A stretch of DNA of 64,000 nucleotides from Alphaproteobacteria bacterium (GTDB lineage Bacteria; Pseudomonadota; Alphaproteobacteria; TMED109). The translations under genes and the position numbers were made by a program. Shown piece by piece: positions 24,995-35,461 of the stretch. The notes below the pieces were generated by a model, which was not told the DNA's origin, made no database searches, and saw only the letters and a list, made by a program, of their open reading frames with translations. The stretch spans positions 1-64,000 of the forward strand of contig JAJEGJ010000005.1 in assembly GCA_022819905.1 (NCBI GenBank), read 5' to 3'. Every line of letters begins with the position of its first letter. The first letter of the stretch is position 1.

Positions 24995-26524
24995 ATGACC
25001 GCACAGGAACCACTGACCATCCGTCTCAACGCCGCGGACAACGTGGTCACCGCGAAGACGACGCTCGCGCCGGACACGGCCGTACCCGGCGAAGGCGTGA
25101 GCACGGCTCGCCAGATACCGGTCGGCCACAAGATCTGCACGCGCCGCATCGACGCCGGGGACGCGGTTCGCAAGTACAACCAGATCATCGGCTTCGCCAC
25201 CGAGACCGTGGAGCCTGGCGACCACGTGCATACGCACAACGTGGCCGTCCGCCAGTTTCAGCGCGATTACGAGTTCACCCAAGGGGCACAGGCGACCGCC
25301 ATGGTGCCGGAGGCCGAGCGCGCCACGTTCCGAGGCATCCAGCGGCCCGACGGACGGGTCGCGACGCGCAACTACATCGGCGTGCTGTCGTCGGTGAACT
25401 GTTCGGCCACGGTCTGCCGGTACATCGCCGACACGTTCAAGGGCGACGGGCTGAAGGAATTCCCCAACGTCGACGGCGTCGTGGCCATCACCCACGGGAC
25501 CGGCTGCGGCATGGCCGGCAAGGGTCTCGGCTGGGACCTGCTGCAGGCCACGATGGCCGGCTATGCGCGGCACCCGAACTTCGCCGGCATCCTGGTCGTG
25601 GGCCTAGGCTGCGAGGTGAACCAGGTGGACACGATGGCGGCCAACCACGAATGGTCCGCCGACGACATGTTCCAGATGATGACGATCCAGGACACCGGCG
25701 GCACGCGGGCGACCATCCAGGCCGGCGTCGAGCGGATTCGCCACATGCTGCCGCGCGCGAATGACGTCCAGCGCACGCCGCTTCCCGCCAGCCACATCCG
25801 CCTGGCACTCCAGTGCGGCGGGTCCGACGCGTACTCGGGCATGACCGCCAACCCGGCGCTCGGGGCGGCCGTCGACCGGCTGGTGCGGCACGGCGGCACT
25901 GCGACCCTGGCCGAAACGCCGGAGATCTACGGGGCCGAGCACCTGCTCACGCGCCGGGCAGTCAGCGAGGAGATCGGCGAGAAGCTGATCAAGCACGTCC
26001 GATGGTGGGAGGACTACACCGAGCAGCACGGGGCCGAACTCAACAACAACCCCTCGCCCGGCAACCAGGCCGGCGGCCTGACGACCATCCTCGAGAAGTC
26101 CCTCGGCGCCGTGGCCAAGGGGGGCACCACCAACCTGGTCGACGTCTACCAGTACGCCGAGGCGATCCGCGCGCAGGGCTTCACCTTCATGAACACGCCA
26201 GGCTACGACGTGGTCTCGGTCACCGGCATGGTCGCCGGTGGCGCCAACGTCGTCTGCTTCACCACGGGACGGGGCTCCGTGTTCGGCTGCAAGCCGGCGC
26301 CGTCCATCAAGCTCGCGACCAACTCGCCCATGTACGAACGCATGAGCGAGGACATGGACGTGAACTGTGGTCAGGTCCTCGACGGCACTAAGAGCATCGA
26401 CGCCATGGGCGAAGAGGTCTTCGACACTATTCTTCGGGTGGTGTCCGGCGAGGAATCCAAGAGCGAAGCCGCAGGGCTCGGCGACCTGGAGTTTGTCCCA
26501 TGGCAGATCGGCGCCCTGCTGTAA
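24995..26524 (+). CDS. UxaA-family (altronate/galactarate-type) dehydratase
   Basis: This 509-residue protein combines an N-terminal SAF-like domain (about 1-95, with PVGHKICTRRI and GDHVHTHNV) with the large UxaA catalytic domain, which has THGTGCGM, GLGCEVNQ, LQCGGSDAYSGMTANPALG and NCGQVLDG segments carrying conserved cysteines. Family members dehydrate sugar acids such as altronate or galactarate. The ATG at 24995 has AGGAGG nine bases upstream. It overlaps the aminotransferase gene by 25 bases. Which sugar acid is used is unknown. Confidence 0.9.
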   Translation: MTAQEPLTIRLNAADNVVTAKTTLAPDTAVPGEGVSTARQIPVGHKICTRRIDAGDAVRKYNQIIGFATETVEPGDHVHTHNVAVRQFQRDYEFTQGAQATAMVPEAERATFRGIQRPDGRVATRNYIGVLSSVNCSATVCRYIADTFKGDGLKEFPNVDGVVAITHGTGCGMAGKGLGWDLLQATMAGYARHPNFAGILVVGLGCEVNQVDTMAANHEWSADDMFQMMTIQDTGGTRATIQAGVERIRHMLPRANDVQRTPLPASHIRLALQCGGSDAYSGMTANPALGAAVDRLVRHGGTATLAETPEIYGAEHLLTRRAVSEEIGEKLIKHVRWWEDYTEQHGAELNNNPSPGNQAGGLTTILEKSLGAVAKGGTTNLVDVYQYAEAIRAQGFTFMNTPGYDVVSVTGMVAGGANVVCFTTGRGSVFGCKPAPSIKLATNSPMYERMSEDMDVNCGQVLDGTKSIDAMGEEVFDTILRVVSGEESKSEAAGLGDLEFVPWQIGALL

Positions 26525-27690
26525 GGGCGGTCCCCGGCCCGCCGGCCATCCGCCGGCGCATCGCGCGGATCAAGGAATCGGGCATCCGCGTCATCGCGAA
26601 TGCCACGATGGGGCGGGAGGACGTCATTCCGCTCTGGTTCGGTGAATCGGACCAGCCGACGCCCGAGTTCATCTGTGACGCGGCCGCCGCGGCGCTCCGG
26701 GCCGGCGACACGTTCTACGCGCCCAACCGCGGCAAGCCCGAACTCGTGACCACGATCGCCGAGTACGAGAACCGCCTCTACGCGAAGCCGATCGCCGAAG
26801 ACCGCATCGTGGTGACCAACGCCGGCATGAACGCCCTGATGATCGCCGCCGAGCTGCTGGTGGATCCAGGCGACGAGGTGATCTGCGTCACGCCGGTCTG
26901 GCCGAACTTCCTCGGCTGCGTCGAGATCATGGACGGCCATCCGGTGGAGGTGGCGCTGGCACCCAAGGACGGCCGCTGGCACCTCGACCTCGACCACCTG
27001 TTCGGCGCCGTCACGGCCCGGACCCGGGCAATCTACCTCAGCACGCCGAACAACCCGACCGGCTGGATGGCCGAACGCGACACCCTCGAGGCCATCCTCG
27101 AGTTCTGCCGGCACCACGGGCTGTGGGTGGTCTCGGACGAGGTCTATGCCCGCGTGGTCTACGACCGGGACGTCGCCCCGTCGTTCCTGGACCTGGCCGA
27201 ACCCGACGACGCCGTGATCGTGGTGAACAGCTTCTCGAAGAGCTGGTCCATGACCGGCTGGCGCCTCGGGTGGGTCGTGGCGCCGGCCGAGGCCGCGACC
27301 ATGATGGAGCGGCTGAACGAGTTCAACGTCGCCAGTCCGGCGGCGGCGGCCCAGACGGCCGGGATCACCGCCATCCGCCAGGGCGAGCCCCACGTGCTGG
27401 AGATGCGCGCCGGCCTCGCGCGGGCCCGCGACACCGTGATGGCGGCCCTCGGCGCGATCGACCGGGTTGAGCTCATCCGGCCGGACGCCGCGTTCTACGC
27501 GTTCTTCGGGGTGCACGGCATGAACTCGCCGACCGCCATGGCGTGGTCACTGGTCGAGCAGGCGGGCGTCGGTCTGGCGCCGGGCGACGCCTTCGGCGCG
27601 GGCGGCGACAACTACCTCCGCATCTGCTACGCCAAGTCGCCGGACCTGCTGGAAACGGCGCTCGATCGACTGGCCGTGGCACTCCGGTAG
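26500..27690 (+). CDS. PLP-dependent class I/II aminotransferase
   Basis: This 396-residue protein is a fold-type I aminotransferase. Lys247 in SFSKSWSMTGWRLGW binds PLP, STPNNPTG holds the conserved Asn, SDEVYARVVYD the Asp, and YLRICYAKS the late arginine. The closest match in motif style is to aspartate/aromatic-type aminotransferases. It overlaps the dehydratase gene by 25 bases and touches sua5. It may be co-transcribed with uxaA-like gene, but a shared pathway is not certain. The overlapping ATG is taken as start; GTG 26530 is an alternative. Confidence 0.88.
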   Translation: MADRRPAVRAVPGPPAIRRRIARIKESGIRVIANATMGREDVIPLWFGESDQPTPEFICDAAAAALRAGDTFYAPNRGKPELVTTIAEYENRLYAKPIAEDRIVVTNAGMNALMIAAELLVDPGDEVICVTPVWPNFLGCVEIMDGHPVEVALAPKDGRWHLDLDHLFGAVTARTRAIYLSTPNNPTGWMAERDTLEAILEFCRHHGLWVVSDEVYARVVYDRDVAPSFLDLAEPDDAVIVVNSFSKSWSMTGWRLGWVVAPAEAATMMERLNEFNVASPAAAAQTAGITAIRQGEPHVLEMRAGLARARDTVMAALGAIDRVELIRPDAAFYAFFGVHGMNSPTAMAWSLVEQAGVGLAPGDAFGAGGDNYLRICYAKSPDLLETALDRLAVALR

Positions 27691-28668
27691 GTGCGCGCGA
27701 CGGCCGCCGGCATTCGCCAGGCGGCGGCCCACCTCAGGAACGGCCGTCTCGTCGCCTTTCCGACCGAAACCGTCTACGGGCTCGGCGCCGACGCCACGAA
27801 CGCTGATGCCGTCGGGCGCGTGTTCCGAGCCAAGAACCGCCCGACCGGCCACCCGCTGATCATCCATACCGCCACCGCGGCGGGCGCGTTCGCGGTGGGC
27901 GCGGGCGACCCGGCCGCCGCACGGCTGGCCGAACGGTTCTGGCCCGGTCCGCTGACCCTTGTTCTGCCCTTGCGGTCCACAGCGGGCATCGCCGACGCCG
28001 TCACGGGGGGGCGTGCCACCGTCGCCATCAGGGTCCCCCGCCATCCGGTGGCCGCGGCCCTCCTGCGGGCGGTCGGACGGCCGGTCGCGGCACCCAGCGC
28101 CAACCCGCACGGTCGGCTGAGCCCCACCGAGGCGCAGCATGTCCACGACGAGCTCGGGCCGGCGGTCGACCTGGTGCTGGACGGCGGGCCCACCGAGATC
28201 GGCCTCGAATCGACGGTGCTCGAACTCGCGGCAGGCCGGCCGGTGCTGCTCCGCGCCGGCGGCATCACCGTTGAAGAGCTGGAAGCGGCGATCGGCCCCG
28301 TGGACGAGGCGGGCGCCGACGAGCCCGCCCGCGCGCCCGGCATGCTTCGGCAGCACTACGCGCCCCGGACGCCGCTCAGGCTCGACGCCGATGATCCGCT
28401 CCCGGACGAGGTGTACCTGGGCTTCGGCGCCGCATCGGGCGCCACCTGCAACCTCAGCCCGACCGGCGATCTCAAAGAGGCGGCGCGGAACCTGTTCGTG
28501 ATGTTGCGCCAGCTGGACGGCGCCGGCGCCCGGCGCATCGCGGTCGCACCGATTCCCGATCATCACCTGGGCAAGGCGATCAACGACCGGCTGCGGCGGG
28601 CGGTGCGCGGCGCCGCCATTCCAGACGGGCCGGGCCCCGGTCAGACGGTGTGCGAGAGGCCTTCCTGA
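27691..28668 (+). CDS. tsaC: L-threonylcarbamoyladenylate synthase, Sua5/TsaC2 type
   Basis: This 325-residue enzyme makes threonylcarbamoyl-AMP for the t6A37 tRNA modification. The YrdC core (about 1-200) contains FPTETVYGLGADA, KNRPTGHPLIIH, FWPGPLTLVL and PSANPHGRLSPT. The C-terminal ~110 residues form the Sua5 domain, after a linker with PGMLRQHYAPRTPL. The start is GTG 27691, directly after the TAG of the aminotransferase gene. It converges on dnaE; the two coding regions overlap tail-to-tail by 28 bases. Confidence 0.92.
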   Translation: MRATAAGIRQAAAHLRNGRLVAFPTETVYGLGADATNADAVGRVFRAKNRPTGHPLIIHTATAAGAFAVGAGDPAAARLAERFWPGPLTLVLPLRSTAGIADAVTGGRATVAIRVPRHPVAAALLRAVGRPVAAPSANPHGRLSPTEAQHVHDELGPAVDLVLDGGPTEIGLESTVLELAAGRPVLLRAGGITVEELEAAIGPVDEAGADEPARAPGMLRQHYAPRTPLRLDADDPLPDEVYLGFGAASGATCNLSPTGDLKEAARNLFVMLRQLDGAGARRIAVAPIPDHHLGKAINDRLRRAVRGAAIPDGPGPGQTVCERPS

Positions 28669-31600
28669 TCGGGCAGTACCTCGACACCGGTGACGCCCGC
28701 GAGCCGCTCGACGGCCAGCCGGAGGCTCCGGCCCAAGCGTACGCTGACGCCGAGATTCATGTCCGCCTCCAGGTCCCCGTCCAGCGGAAACACCACCTCC
28801 ACCCGCCCGTTGCCGGGCCGCGCGGTCTCGAGCAGGTCGAACAGTGCCGCGATGTCGAACGTGTCGTCGGCCCAGACCTTCCATCCCGGCGGGAGCTCGT
28901 GTTCGAGGCCGCCGTCCTCGAGCAGGGCGAAGTCGTGCGCGATCAGGCTGTCGGCCCGCGATGAATCCGCCTCCCGGGTGACCTCGACCAGCAGCAACGT
29001 CCCCTCCCGGAGGACGTCCCGGTACCGGACGAGGGTCTCGGGGAAGACCATGACCTCTTCGGCGCCGGTCGCATCGGAGAGCCGCACGCGCGCGAACCTT
29101 CGCTTCTGCTGCGAGACGCGCTCCTTGACCTGGGCGACGACCCCGGCCACCCGGAATGCCGTACCCGCCTCCTGCTTGCCCGCCTCCCGCAGGGGAACCG
29201 CATGCATCGCGGCGAGCTGCTGGGCGTGCTGCTCCAGCGGATGGCCCGAGCCGTAGAAGCCGAGCACGGCGAACTCGCGGGCAAGCATCTCGGAGCGATC
29301 CCAGGCCTCGGCCTCGGGCAGCACCCACAACTCCTGCGCCGACGCCTCGTCGCCAAACAGGCTTGACTGCGACAGACGTTCCTCGGTCGCCGCCTCCTGC
29401 CCGCAACGGGCCGCCATCTGGGCGGCGGCATGGGCCACCGCGCGGGCCCGGTCCAGCGCCAGGCCGGCGAGGAGACCGTCGAGCGCTCCCCCTTCGGCCA
29501 GATTCTCGAAGTGCTCCTTGTTGAGCTCGGCCTTCCGTGACCGGCGGGCCAGGTCCCAGAGATCGGTGAACCGACCCGCCCGGTCCCGCTCGTTCACGAC
29601 CACGTCCATGGCGGCATTGCCGACCCCGCGGAGCGTGCCCAGGCCGCAGCGCACGGCCAGCTGAGTCCCGTTCATCGCCTCAACCGTGAATTCCGTCCGG
29701 GACCGGTTGATGTCGGGCGGCAGCAGGCTGATCCCGCGGCTCGTGATCTCGTCGTGGAACAGGTTGAGCTTGTCACGATTGCCGGATTCGATCGTCATCA
29801 TCGCAGCGAAGAAGTCGGCCGGATGGTGCGCCTTGAGATAGGCCGTGCGGTAGCTGATCAGCGCGTACGCGACCGCGTGGCTCTTGTTGAACCCGTACCC
29901 GGCGAACTTCTCGAGATCGGCAAAGATGTCGACCGCCACCTCGCGGGGCACCTGGTTCCGCACGGAGCGGTCCACGAAATCGGCCTCGAGCGCCTGCATT
30001 TCCGACTTGATCTTCTTGCCCATGGCGCGCCGCAGGATGTCGGCCTCGCCCAGGGAGAAGCCGGCGAGCACCTGGGCGGTCTCCATGACCTGCTCCTGGT
30101 AGACCCAGATGCCCGAGGTCTCCTCCAGGATGTCCCGCAGCTTCTCGTGCGGGTAGGCGATCGCTTCCCGCCCGCGCCGCCGCTCGATGAAGCTCGGAAT
30201 GTTGTCCATGGGACCCGGCCGGTACAGCGCCAGGATCGCCACCAGATCCTCGATCCGGTTGGGCTGCAGGCGCCGCAGCACCTCGCGCATCATCGGGCTC
30301 TCCAGCTGGAAGATCCCGCCCGTCTCGCCGCTCGTGAGCAGCGCGTAGGTCGCCTCGTCGTCGAGCGGCAGCGCCTCGAGGTCGAGCTCGGTGCCGCGCT
30401 CCCTGAGCAGGCGGACGGCGAGGTCCATCGACGTCAGGGTCTTCAGGCCGAGGAAGTCGAACTTCACGAGCCCGGCCTGCTCGACGCGCTTCATGTCGTA
30501 CTGGGTAGCCGCGATCTCGGAGCGCGGATCACGGTACAGCGGCACCAGTTCCTCGATCGGCCGGTCGCCGATCACCAGGCCCGCGGCGTGCGTCGACACG
30601 TTGCGGTTGAGGCCCTCCAGCGCGAGCGCGATCTCGAACAGCCGCTCGACGTCGCCGTCGGTCGCCCGCGCCTCCTGCAGTCCCGGCTCGGACTGCAGCG
30701 CCTCGCTCAGGCTGATCGGATTGGCGGGATTCTCCGGCACCTGTTTGGCGAGTTCGTCGACCTTGCTGTACGAGAGCCCGAGGGTCCGGCCCACGTCGCG
30801 AACCACCGCCCGCGCCTTGAGCGAACCGAAGGTGATGATCTGGGCGACGCGGTCGTCCCCGTACAGCTCCCGCACGTGGGCGATGACTTCCTCGCGGCGC
30901 TGCTGGCAGAAATCCAGGTCGAAGTCGGGCATGGAGACCCGCTCCGGATTGAGGAAGCGCTCGAATAGCAGGCCGAACCGAAGCGGATCCACGTCGGTGA
31001 TCCCGAGCGCCCACGCGACCACGGAACCGGCGCCCGAGCCGCGGCCCGGCCCGACCGGGATCCCCTGCTCCCGGGACCAGTTCATGACCTCGCCCACGAT
31101 CAGGAAGTACCCGTCGTAGCCGGTCTCGCGGATGATCTCGAGCTCGCGCTGCAGCCGGTCCGCGTAGCGTTCCCCCTGTTCCCGGCGCTCGCCTTCCGTC
31201 ATCCCCGTCGTGAACACGTGCCGGTCGAGCCGCTCCGCAAGTCCCCGCTCCGCCCGTTCCGCCAGCACCTCGGCATCGGACCGGCCGCCGGTGTCCGGAA
31301 CCCGGGGCAGGATCGGCGTTCGCGCCGTCAGCACGTGCGAGCAGCGCCGCGCGATGACCGCCGTATTGGCCAGAGCCTCGGGCAGGTCCGCGAACAGCTC
31401 CGTCATCGCCGCCTGGGACCGGAAGCAATGGTTCGGCGTGAGCTGGACGCGCCGGTCGTCGAGGATGGTGGTCGAATCCCGGATGCAGAGCAGACACTCG
31501 TGTGCGGCGTGCATCTCCGGGCCGGAGAAATAGACGTCGTTGGTGGCCACGATCGGGATGTCGCGCGCGTGGGCGAGGCGCAGGAATTCCGGCTCCAGGG

Positions 31601-32159
31601 CGGCGTCGGCGTCCGTGCCGTGTCGATGCAGCTCCATGTACAGCCGATCCGCAAACACCGACTGCAGGCGCTCAAGCAGGGCGTCGGCGGATTCCGACTT
31701 GCCGGCCGCCAGCAGCTGTCCGAGGGGGCCCGGCGCCGCACCGGTCAGCGCGATCACGCCGTCGGCGTGGTCGGTCAGGTGCCCCAGGGTCACGACCGGC
31801 GCCCCCGGGCTGCCTCCCTCCAGGTACATCTGCGAGACCAGCCGCTTGAGGCCGTGCCAACCGGTCTCGGTGGCCGCAAGCAGCAGGATCGGTGCGCGCG
31901 GCCATTGCAGCGAATTCGCGAGTTGGCCGTCCTCGTCCGGGGCGAGTTCGACCAGCGTGCCGGGGATGGGCTGAATCCCGGCCCGGCTTGCTGCGAGCGC
32001 GAACTCGAGCGCGCCGAACAGGTTGGCATGGTCCGTGAGGGCCAGCGCCGGCATCGCATCGCCGGCGGCGAGCTTCACGAGATCGGGGATCTGGATGGCC
32101 CCTTCGGCCAGCGAGTAGGCTGACCGGGCCCTGAGATGGACGAACGGCGCGGCGCTCAT
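28641..32159 (-). CDS. dnaE: DNA polymerase III subunit alpha
   Basis: This 1172-residue replicative polymerase subunit starts with a PHP domain (HLRARSAYSLAEGA, then ALTDHANLFGALEF). The polymerase C-family core has GPGRGSGAGS and the metal-binding PDFDLDFCQ. The C-terminal HhH and OB-fold region includes KRRFARVRLSDATGAEEV. Length is usual for DnaE1. The ATG at 32159 overlaps the lolD stop by ATGA. It is the last gene of the proS-lolC-lolD-dnaE operon, and its 3' end overlaps the end of sua5 by 28 bases. Confidence 0.95.
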   Translation of the reverse strand: MSAAPFVHLRARSAYSLAEGAIQIPDLVKLAAGDAMPALALTDHANLFGALEFALAASRAGIQPIPGTLVELAPDEDGQLANSLQWPRAPILLLAATETGWHGLKRLVSQMYLEGGSPGAPVVTLGHLTDHADGVIALTGAAPGPLGQLLAAGKSESADALLERLQSVFADRLYMELHRHGTDADAALEPEFLRLAHARDIPIVATNDVYFSGPEMHAAHECLLCIRDSTTILDDRRVQLTPNHCFRSQAAMTELFADLPEALANTAVIARRCSHVLTARTPILPRVPDTGGRSDAEVLAERAERGLAERLDRHVFTTGMTEGERREQGERYADRLQRELEIIRETGYDGYFLIVGEVMNWSREQGIPVGPGRGSGAGSVVAWALGITDVDPLRFGLLFERFLNPERVSMPDFDLDFCQQRREEVIAHVRELYGDDRVAQIITFGSLKARAVVRDVGRTLGLSYSKVDELAKQVPENPANPISLSEALQSEPGLQEARATDGDVERLFEIALALEGLNRNVSTHAAGLVIGDRPIEELVPLYRDPRSEIAATQYDMKRVEQAGLVKFDFLGLKTLTSMDLAVRLLRERGTELDLEALPLDDEATYALLTSGETGGIFQLESPMMREVLRRLQPNRIEDLVAILALYRPGPMDNIPSFIERRRGREAIAYPHEKLRDILEETSGIWVYQEQVMETAQVLAGFSLGEADILRRAMGKKIKSEMQALEADFVDRSVRNQVPREVAVDIFADLEKFAGYGFNKSHAVAYALISYRTAYLKAHHPADFFAAMMTIESGNRDKLNLFHDEITSRGISLLPPDINRSRTEFTVEAMNGTQLAVRCGLGTLRGVGNAAMDVVVNERDRAGRFTDLWDLARRSRKAELNKEHFENLAEGGALDGLLAGLALDRARAVAHAAAQMAARCGQEAATEERLSQSSLFGDEASAQELWVLPEAEAWDRSEMLAREFAVLGFYGSGHPLEQHAQQLAAMHAVPLREAGKQEAGTAFRVAGVVAQVKERVSQQKRRFARVRLSDATGAEEVMVFPETLVRYRDVLREGTLLLVEVTREADSSRADSLIAHDFALLEDGGLEHELPPGWKVWADDTFDIAALFDLLETARPGNGRVEVVFPLDGDLEADMNLGVSVRLGRSLRLAVERLAGVTGVEVLPDQEGLSHTV

Positions 32160-32899
32160 GACGGCCCCTCGACCGGGTCCGGCGCGCCCGCGGCCGGCGA
32201 GACCAGCGGCCCCTCGGGCGGCCATGGATGCAGGTGCCCCGATTCCAGGCGCACGCCGCGGTGCATCCGGCGCGCCACCTCGGGATTGTGGGTCGCCAGC
32301 AGGGCCGCCAGGCCGGTGGCCCGGACAAGCTCGACCAGCATGTCGGTGACGTCCGCGGCAGTCCCGGTATCGAGGTTGCCGGTCGGCTCGTCCGCGAGCA
32401 GGAGCTTCGGCCGGTTGGCGATCGCACGGGCGATCGCCACCCGTTGCTGTTCGCCGCCTGACAGTGCTGCCGGCCGGTGGGAGCCGCGCGCGGCGAGCCC
32501 CACGCGATCCAGCAGCTCCGTAGCACGCCCCCGCGCGGCCCGCGGGTCGTGCCCGGCCAGCCGCAGCGGCACCATGATGTTCTCGAGCGCCGAGAACTCG
32601 GGCATCAGGTGGTGGTTCTGGTACACGAAGCCGAGGTGGGTCCGGCGCAGGCGCGTCCGCGTGCCGTCGCGCCCGGCCCGTACCACCTGTCCAGCGAGCG
32701 CCACTTCCCCGGCGCTCGGGGTCTCCAGCAGCCCAGCGATGTGTAGGAGCGTCGACTTGCCGGCGCCGCTCGGGCCGACCAGCGCAACGGTCTCCCCGGC
32801 TTCCAGGACGAGGTCCACGTCGGCGAGCACCGGCACCTCGGCGCGCCCCTGCCAATACGAATGCGACACTTGGCTGAGCCTCAGCACCGGCTCAGCCAT
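32156..32899 (-). CDS. lolD: lipoprotein-releasing ABC transporter ATPase LolD
   Basis: This 247-residue ATP-binding subunit powers release of lipoproteins from the inner membrane to LolA. It shows Walker A GPSGAGKST, the Q-loop YQNHHLMPEF, ABC signature LSGGEQQRVAIARA, and Walker B LLLADEPTGNLD. The QNHHL loop is characteristic of LolD. It overlaps lolC by eight bases and dnaE by four. The 25-residue C-terminal tail (PPEGPLVSPAAGAPDPVEG) is an unusual, probably disordered extension. Confidence 0.95.
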   Translation of the reverse strand: MAEPVLRLSQVSHSYWQGRAEVPVLADVDLVLEAGETVALVGPSGAGKSTLLHIAGLLETPSAGEVALAGQVVRAGRDGTRTRLRRTHLGFVYQNHHLMPEFSALENIMVPLRLAGHDPRAARGRATELLDRVGLAARGSHRPAALSGGEQQRVAIARAIANRPKLLLADEPTGNLDTGTAADVTDMLVELVRATGLAALLATHNPEVARRMHRGVRLESGHLHPWPPEGPLVSPAAGAPDPVEGPS

Positions 32900-34142
32900 A
32901 CCGGAGCACCTCCGCCGGGTCGATCCGCGAGGCCCGCCAGGCCGGGTAGATCGTCGCCACGAGCGCCAGCGCCAGCGCGAACGCCAGGACGCCGATCACC
33001 TGCAGGGGCTGCACTTCGGCGGGCAGCTGCGAGAGGAAGTAGATCTCGGCGGCAAACAGGTCGACGCCCGCGATGCTCTCGAGAAACCGCCGCATGGCCT
33101 CCACGTTGGTGGCGAAGGCGAGGCCCAGCACGAACCCGAGGAGGGTCCCGACGACCCCGACCGAGCCCCCGGTAAACACGAAGATCCGCAGCACCGAGGG
33201 CCGCGTGGCCCCCATGGTGCGCATGATGGCGATGCCCTTTTCCTTGTCGCGGACCAGCATGATCATGCTGGAGACCACGTTGAACGCAGCCACAAGGATG
33301 ATCAGGGTGAGGATCAGGAACATCACGTTCCGTTCCACCTTGAGGGCGTTGAAGAACTGCCGGTTGAGGCTCGGCCACGCGGAAGTGCGGGCCCGGCCGT
33401 CAAACGTCTCCGCAAGCCCCGTACTCACCTGCTCGGCCGAATCCGGATCATCGAGCACGACCTGAATCTTGGTCGCTTCCTCTCCGGCCCGGAAGAAGAT
33501 GAGGGCATCGTTCAGCGGCAGGTAGACGAGGCCGGAGTCGTACTCGTACATGCCGATCTCGAAGAGGGCGGCAATGGTGTACGTCCGGACCCGCGGAATC
33601 GTGCCGACGACGGTGACGTCGCCGTCCGGGTGCAGCAGCGTCAGGGCGTCGCCGGCCCCGACCCCCAGCTGCCGGGCCAGGCGGGAGCCGATGACGGCGC
33701 CGCCCTCCGTCGCAAACGTGTCCAGTGAGCCGCCCGTGATCGCGTCAGCCACGAGCGTCCGCCGGCGAAGATCGTCGGGACGGATGCCGCGGACCAGCGT
33801 TCCGGTGGCGTTCCCGGTCGCGGTGGCGAGCGCCTGGCCCTCGGTCTCGGCAAAGACGTCCAGCACGTTCGGGAGACCGCGCAGCTCGCTCTCCAGCCCC
33901 TCCACGTCCGAGAGCGTGTCGGCGCCGGGGGGCGGATGCAGGACCACGTGGCCGTTCACGCCGACGATCCGGTTCACGAGCTGCGTGTGGAAGCCGTTCA
34001 TCACCGACATCACGATGATCAGGGTGGCCACCCCCAGCGCGATGCCGATCAGCGAGAATCCGGCGACGACGGAGATGAACCCTTCAACCCGGCGTGCCCG
34101 CAGGTAGCGGCGGGCAATCCACAGTTCAAGTCCGAGGTTCAC
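32892..34142 (-). CDS. lolC: lipoprotein-releasing system permease LolC/LolE
   Basis: This 416-residue inner-membrane protein has four membrane segments: one near the N-terminus ([21 protein letters not shown]) and three in the C-terminal third. The large periplasmic domain sits between. The FtsX-like C-terminal motif [17 protein letters not shown] is intact. Alphaproteobacteria often have a single LolC/E-type permease that works as a homodimer with LolD. It overlaps proS by ATGA and lolD by eight bases. Confidence 0.94.
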   Translation of the reverse strand: MNLGLELWIARRYLRARRVEGFISVVAGFSLIGIALGVATLIIVMSVMNGFHTQLVNRIVGVNGHVVLHPPPGADTLSDVEGLESELRGLPNVLDVFAETEGQALATATGNATGTLVRGIRPDDLRRRTLVADAITGGSLDTFATEGGAVIGSRLARQLGVGAGDALTLLHPDGDVTVVGTIPRVRTYTIAALFEIGMYEYDSGLVYLPLNDALIFFRAGEEATKIQVVLDDPDSAEQVSTGLAETFDGRARTSAWPSLNRQFFNALKVERNVMFLILTLIILVAAFNVVSSMIMLVRDKEKGIAIMRTMGATRPSVLRIFVFTGGSVGVVGTLLGFVLGLAFATNVEAMRRFLESIAGVDLFAAEIYFLSQLPAEVQPLQVIGVLAFALALALVATIYPAWRASRIDPAEVLRYG

Positions 34143-35461
34143 GCGCCCTGGATGCGCTGGAGCGCGTCTTCGGGCGAGACCTCCGCGCTCTCGCCCGTCG
34201 CGCGGGCGCGGAGCTCGACGACACCCTGCGCGACGCCGCGCGGGCCCACCACCACCTGCCAGGGGAAGCCGAGCAGATCGAGATCGGCGAGCTTCGTGCC
34301 GGCCCGTTCGTCGCGGTCGTCATAGAGAACCTCGACGCCGGCGCCCGTCAGCGAGTCGTACATCGCGGCCGCGCACTCCGCGCAGGCCGGGTCGTTCTGC
34401 CGGAGATTGGCCAGACCGACCTGGAACGGCGCGACCGAGGCCGGCCACAGGATGCCGCGGTCATCGTGGCCCGCCTCGATGATGGCGCCGACCAGGCGGG
34501 ATACCCCGATACCGTACGAGCCCATCTCCACCGGGACCCGCGAACCGTCCGGCAGGTCGACCACCACGCCGAGCTTTTCCGAGTACTTGGTCCCGAAATA
34601 GAACACGTGGCCGACCTCGATCCCGCGCGCCTCGACCCGCCGCTCTTCGGGAACTTCCCGTTCGAACCGTTCGGGCTCGTGCATGTCGTCGGTGGCGGCA
34701 TAGGGTCCGGTCCACTGGTCGACAATCCGCTGCAGTTCCTCGGGATCGTCGTACACGGGACCCGGAACCGGGTGGTCCAGGATGCCGCGGTCGCAAAACA
34801 CGCCGCTTTCCCCCGTGTCGGCCAGGATCACGAACTCGTGGCTCATGTCGCCCCCGATCGGACCGGACTCCGCGCGGACGGGTATCGAGGTGAGACCCAA
34901 CGCCTGAAAGGTGCGGAGGTAGGCCAGGAACATCCGGTGGTACGACAGGCGGGACGCGGCCGCGTCCACGTCGAACGAATAGTTGTCCTTCATCAGGAAT
35001 TCCCGACCGCGCATGACCCCGAAACGGGGCCGCAGCTCGTCCCGGAACTTCCATTGGATGTGGTACAGATTCTTCGGGAGGTCCCGGTAACTCTTGAGGA
35101 ATTCGGCGGCAATCTCGCAGATCTGCTCTTCGTTGGTCGGCCCGTACAGCATCTCCCGTTCGTGGCGATCGGTAATCCGGAGCATCTCCAAGCCATAGTC
35201 TTCGTAACGGCCGGACGCCTTCCAGAGGTCCGCCGCCTGGATCGTCGGCATCAAGACCTCGACGGCGCCCGCGGCGTTCTGCTCGGCCCGGACGATGTCC
35301 TCGATCTTCTTGAGCACCCGAAACCCCATCGGCAGCCAGCTGTAGATCCCGGCGCTCGCCTGCCGCACCAGCCCGGCACGCAGCATCAGCCGATGCGACA
35401 CGATCTGTGCCTCCGCCGGATCGTCTTTCTGGGTAGGAACTGGAAATCGTGTTCGCAACAT
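34139..35461 (-). CDS. proS: prolyl-tRNA synthetase, short alphaproteobacterial type
   Basis: This 440-residue class II synthetase charges tRNA-Pro. It shows class II motif 2 in [23 protein letters not shown] and motif 3 in [10 protein letters not shown], plus the anticodon-binding domain at the C-terminus. It lacks the ~180-residue editing insertion of the long bacterial form, as is normal for alphaproteobacteria. I chose the ATG at 35461 ([11 protein letters not shown]); an in-frame start eight codons upstream is less likely. It heads the proS-lolC-lolD-dnaE operon. Confidence 0.95.
   Translation of the reverse strand: MLRTRFPVPTQKDDPAEAQIVSHRLMLRAGLVRQASAGIYSWLPMGFRVLKKIEDIVRAEQNAAGAVEVLMPTIQAADLWKASGRYEDYGLEMLRITDRHEREMLYGPTNEEQICEIAAEFLKSYRDLPKNLYHIQWKFRDELRPRFGVMRGREFLMKDNYSFDVDAAASRLSYHRMFLAYLRTFQALGLTSIPVRAESGPIGGDMSHEFVILADTGESGVFCDRGILDHPVPGPVYDDPEELQRIVDQWTGPYAATDDMHEPERFEREVPEERRVEARGIEVGHVFYFGTKYSEKLGVVVDLPDGSRVPVEMGSYGIGVSRLVGAIIEAGHDDRGILWPASVAPFQVGLANLRQNDPACAECAAAMYDSLTGAGVEVLYDDRDERAGTKLADLDLLGFPWQVVVGPRGVAQGVVELRARATGESAEVSPEDALQRIQGA

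Noticed and set aside
27547-29406. 619-codon minus-strand open frame opposite sua5
   Set aside because: It is antisense to sua5 and overlaps the 3' part of dnaE out of frame; composition is Gly/Arg/Ala-rich noise.
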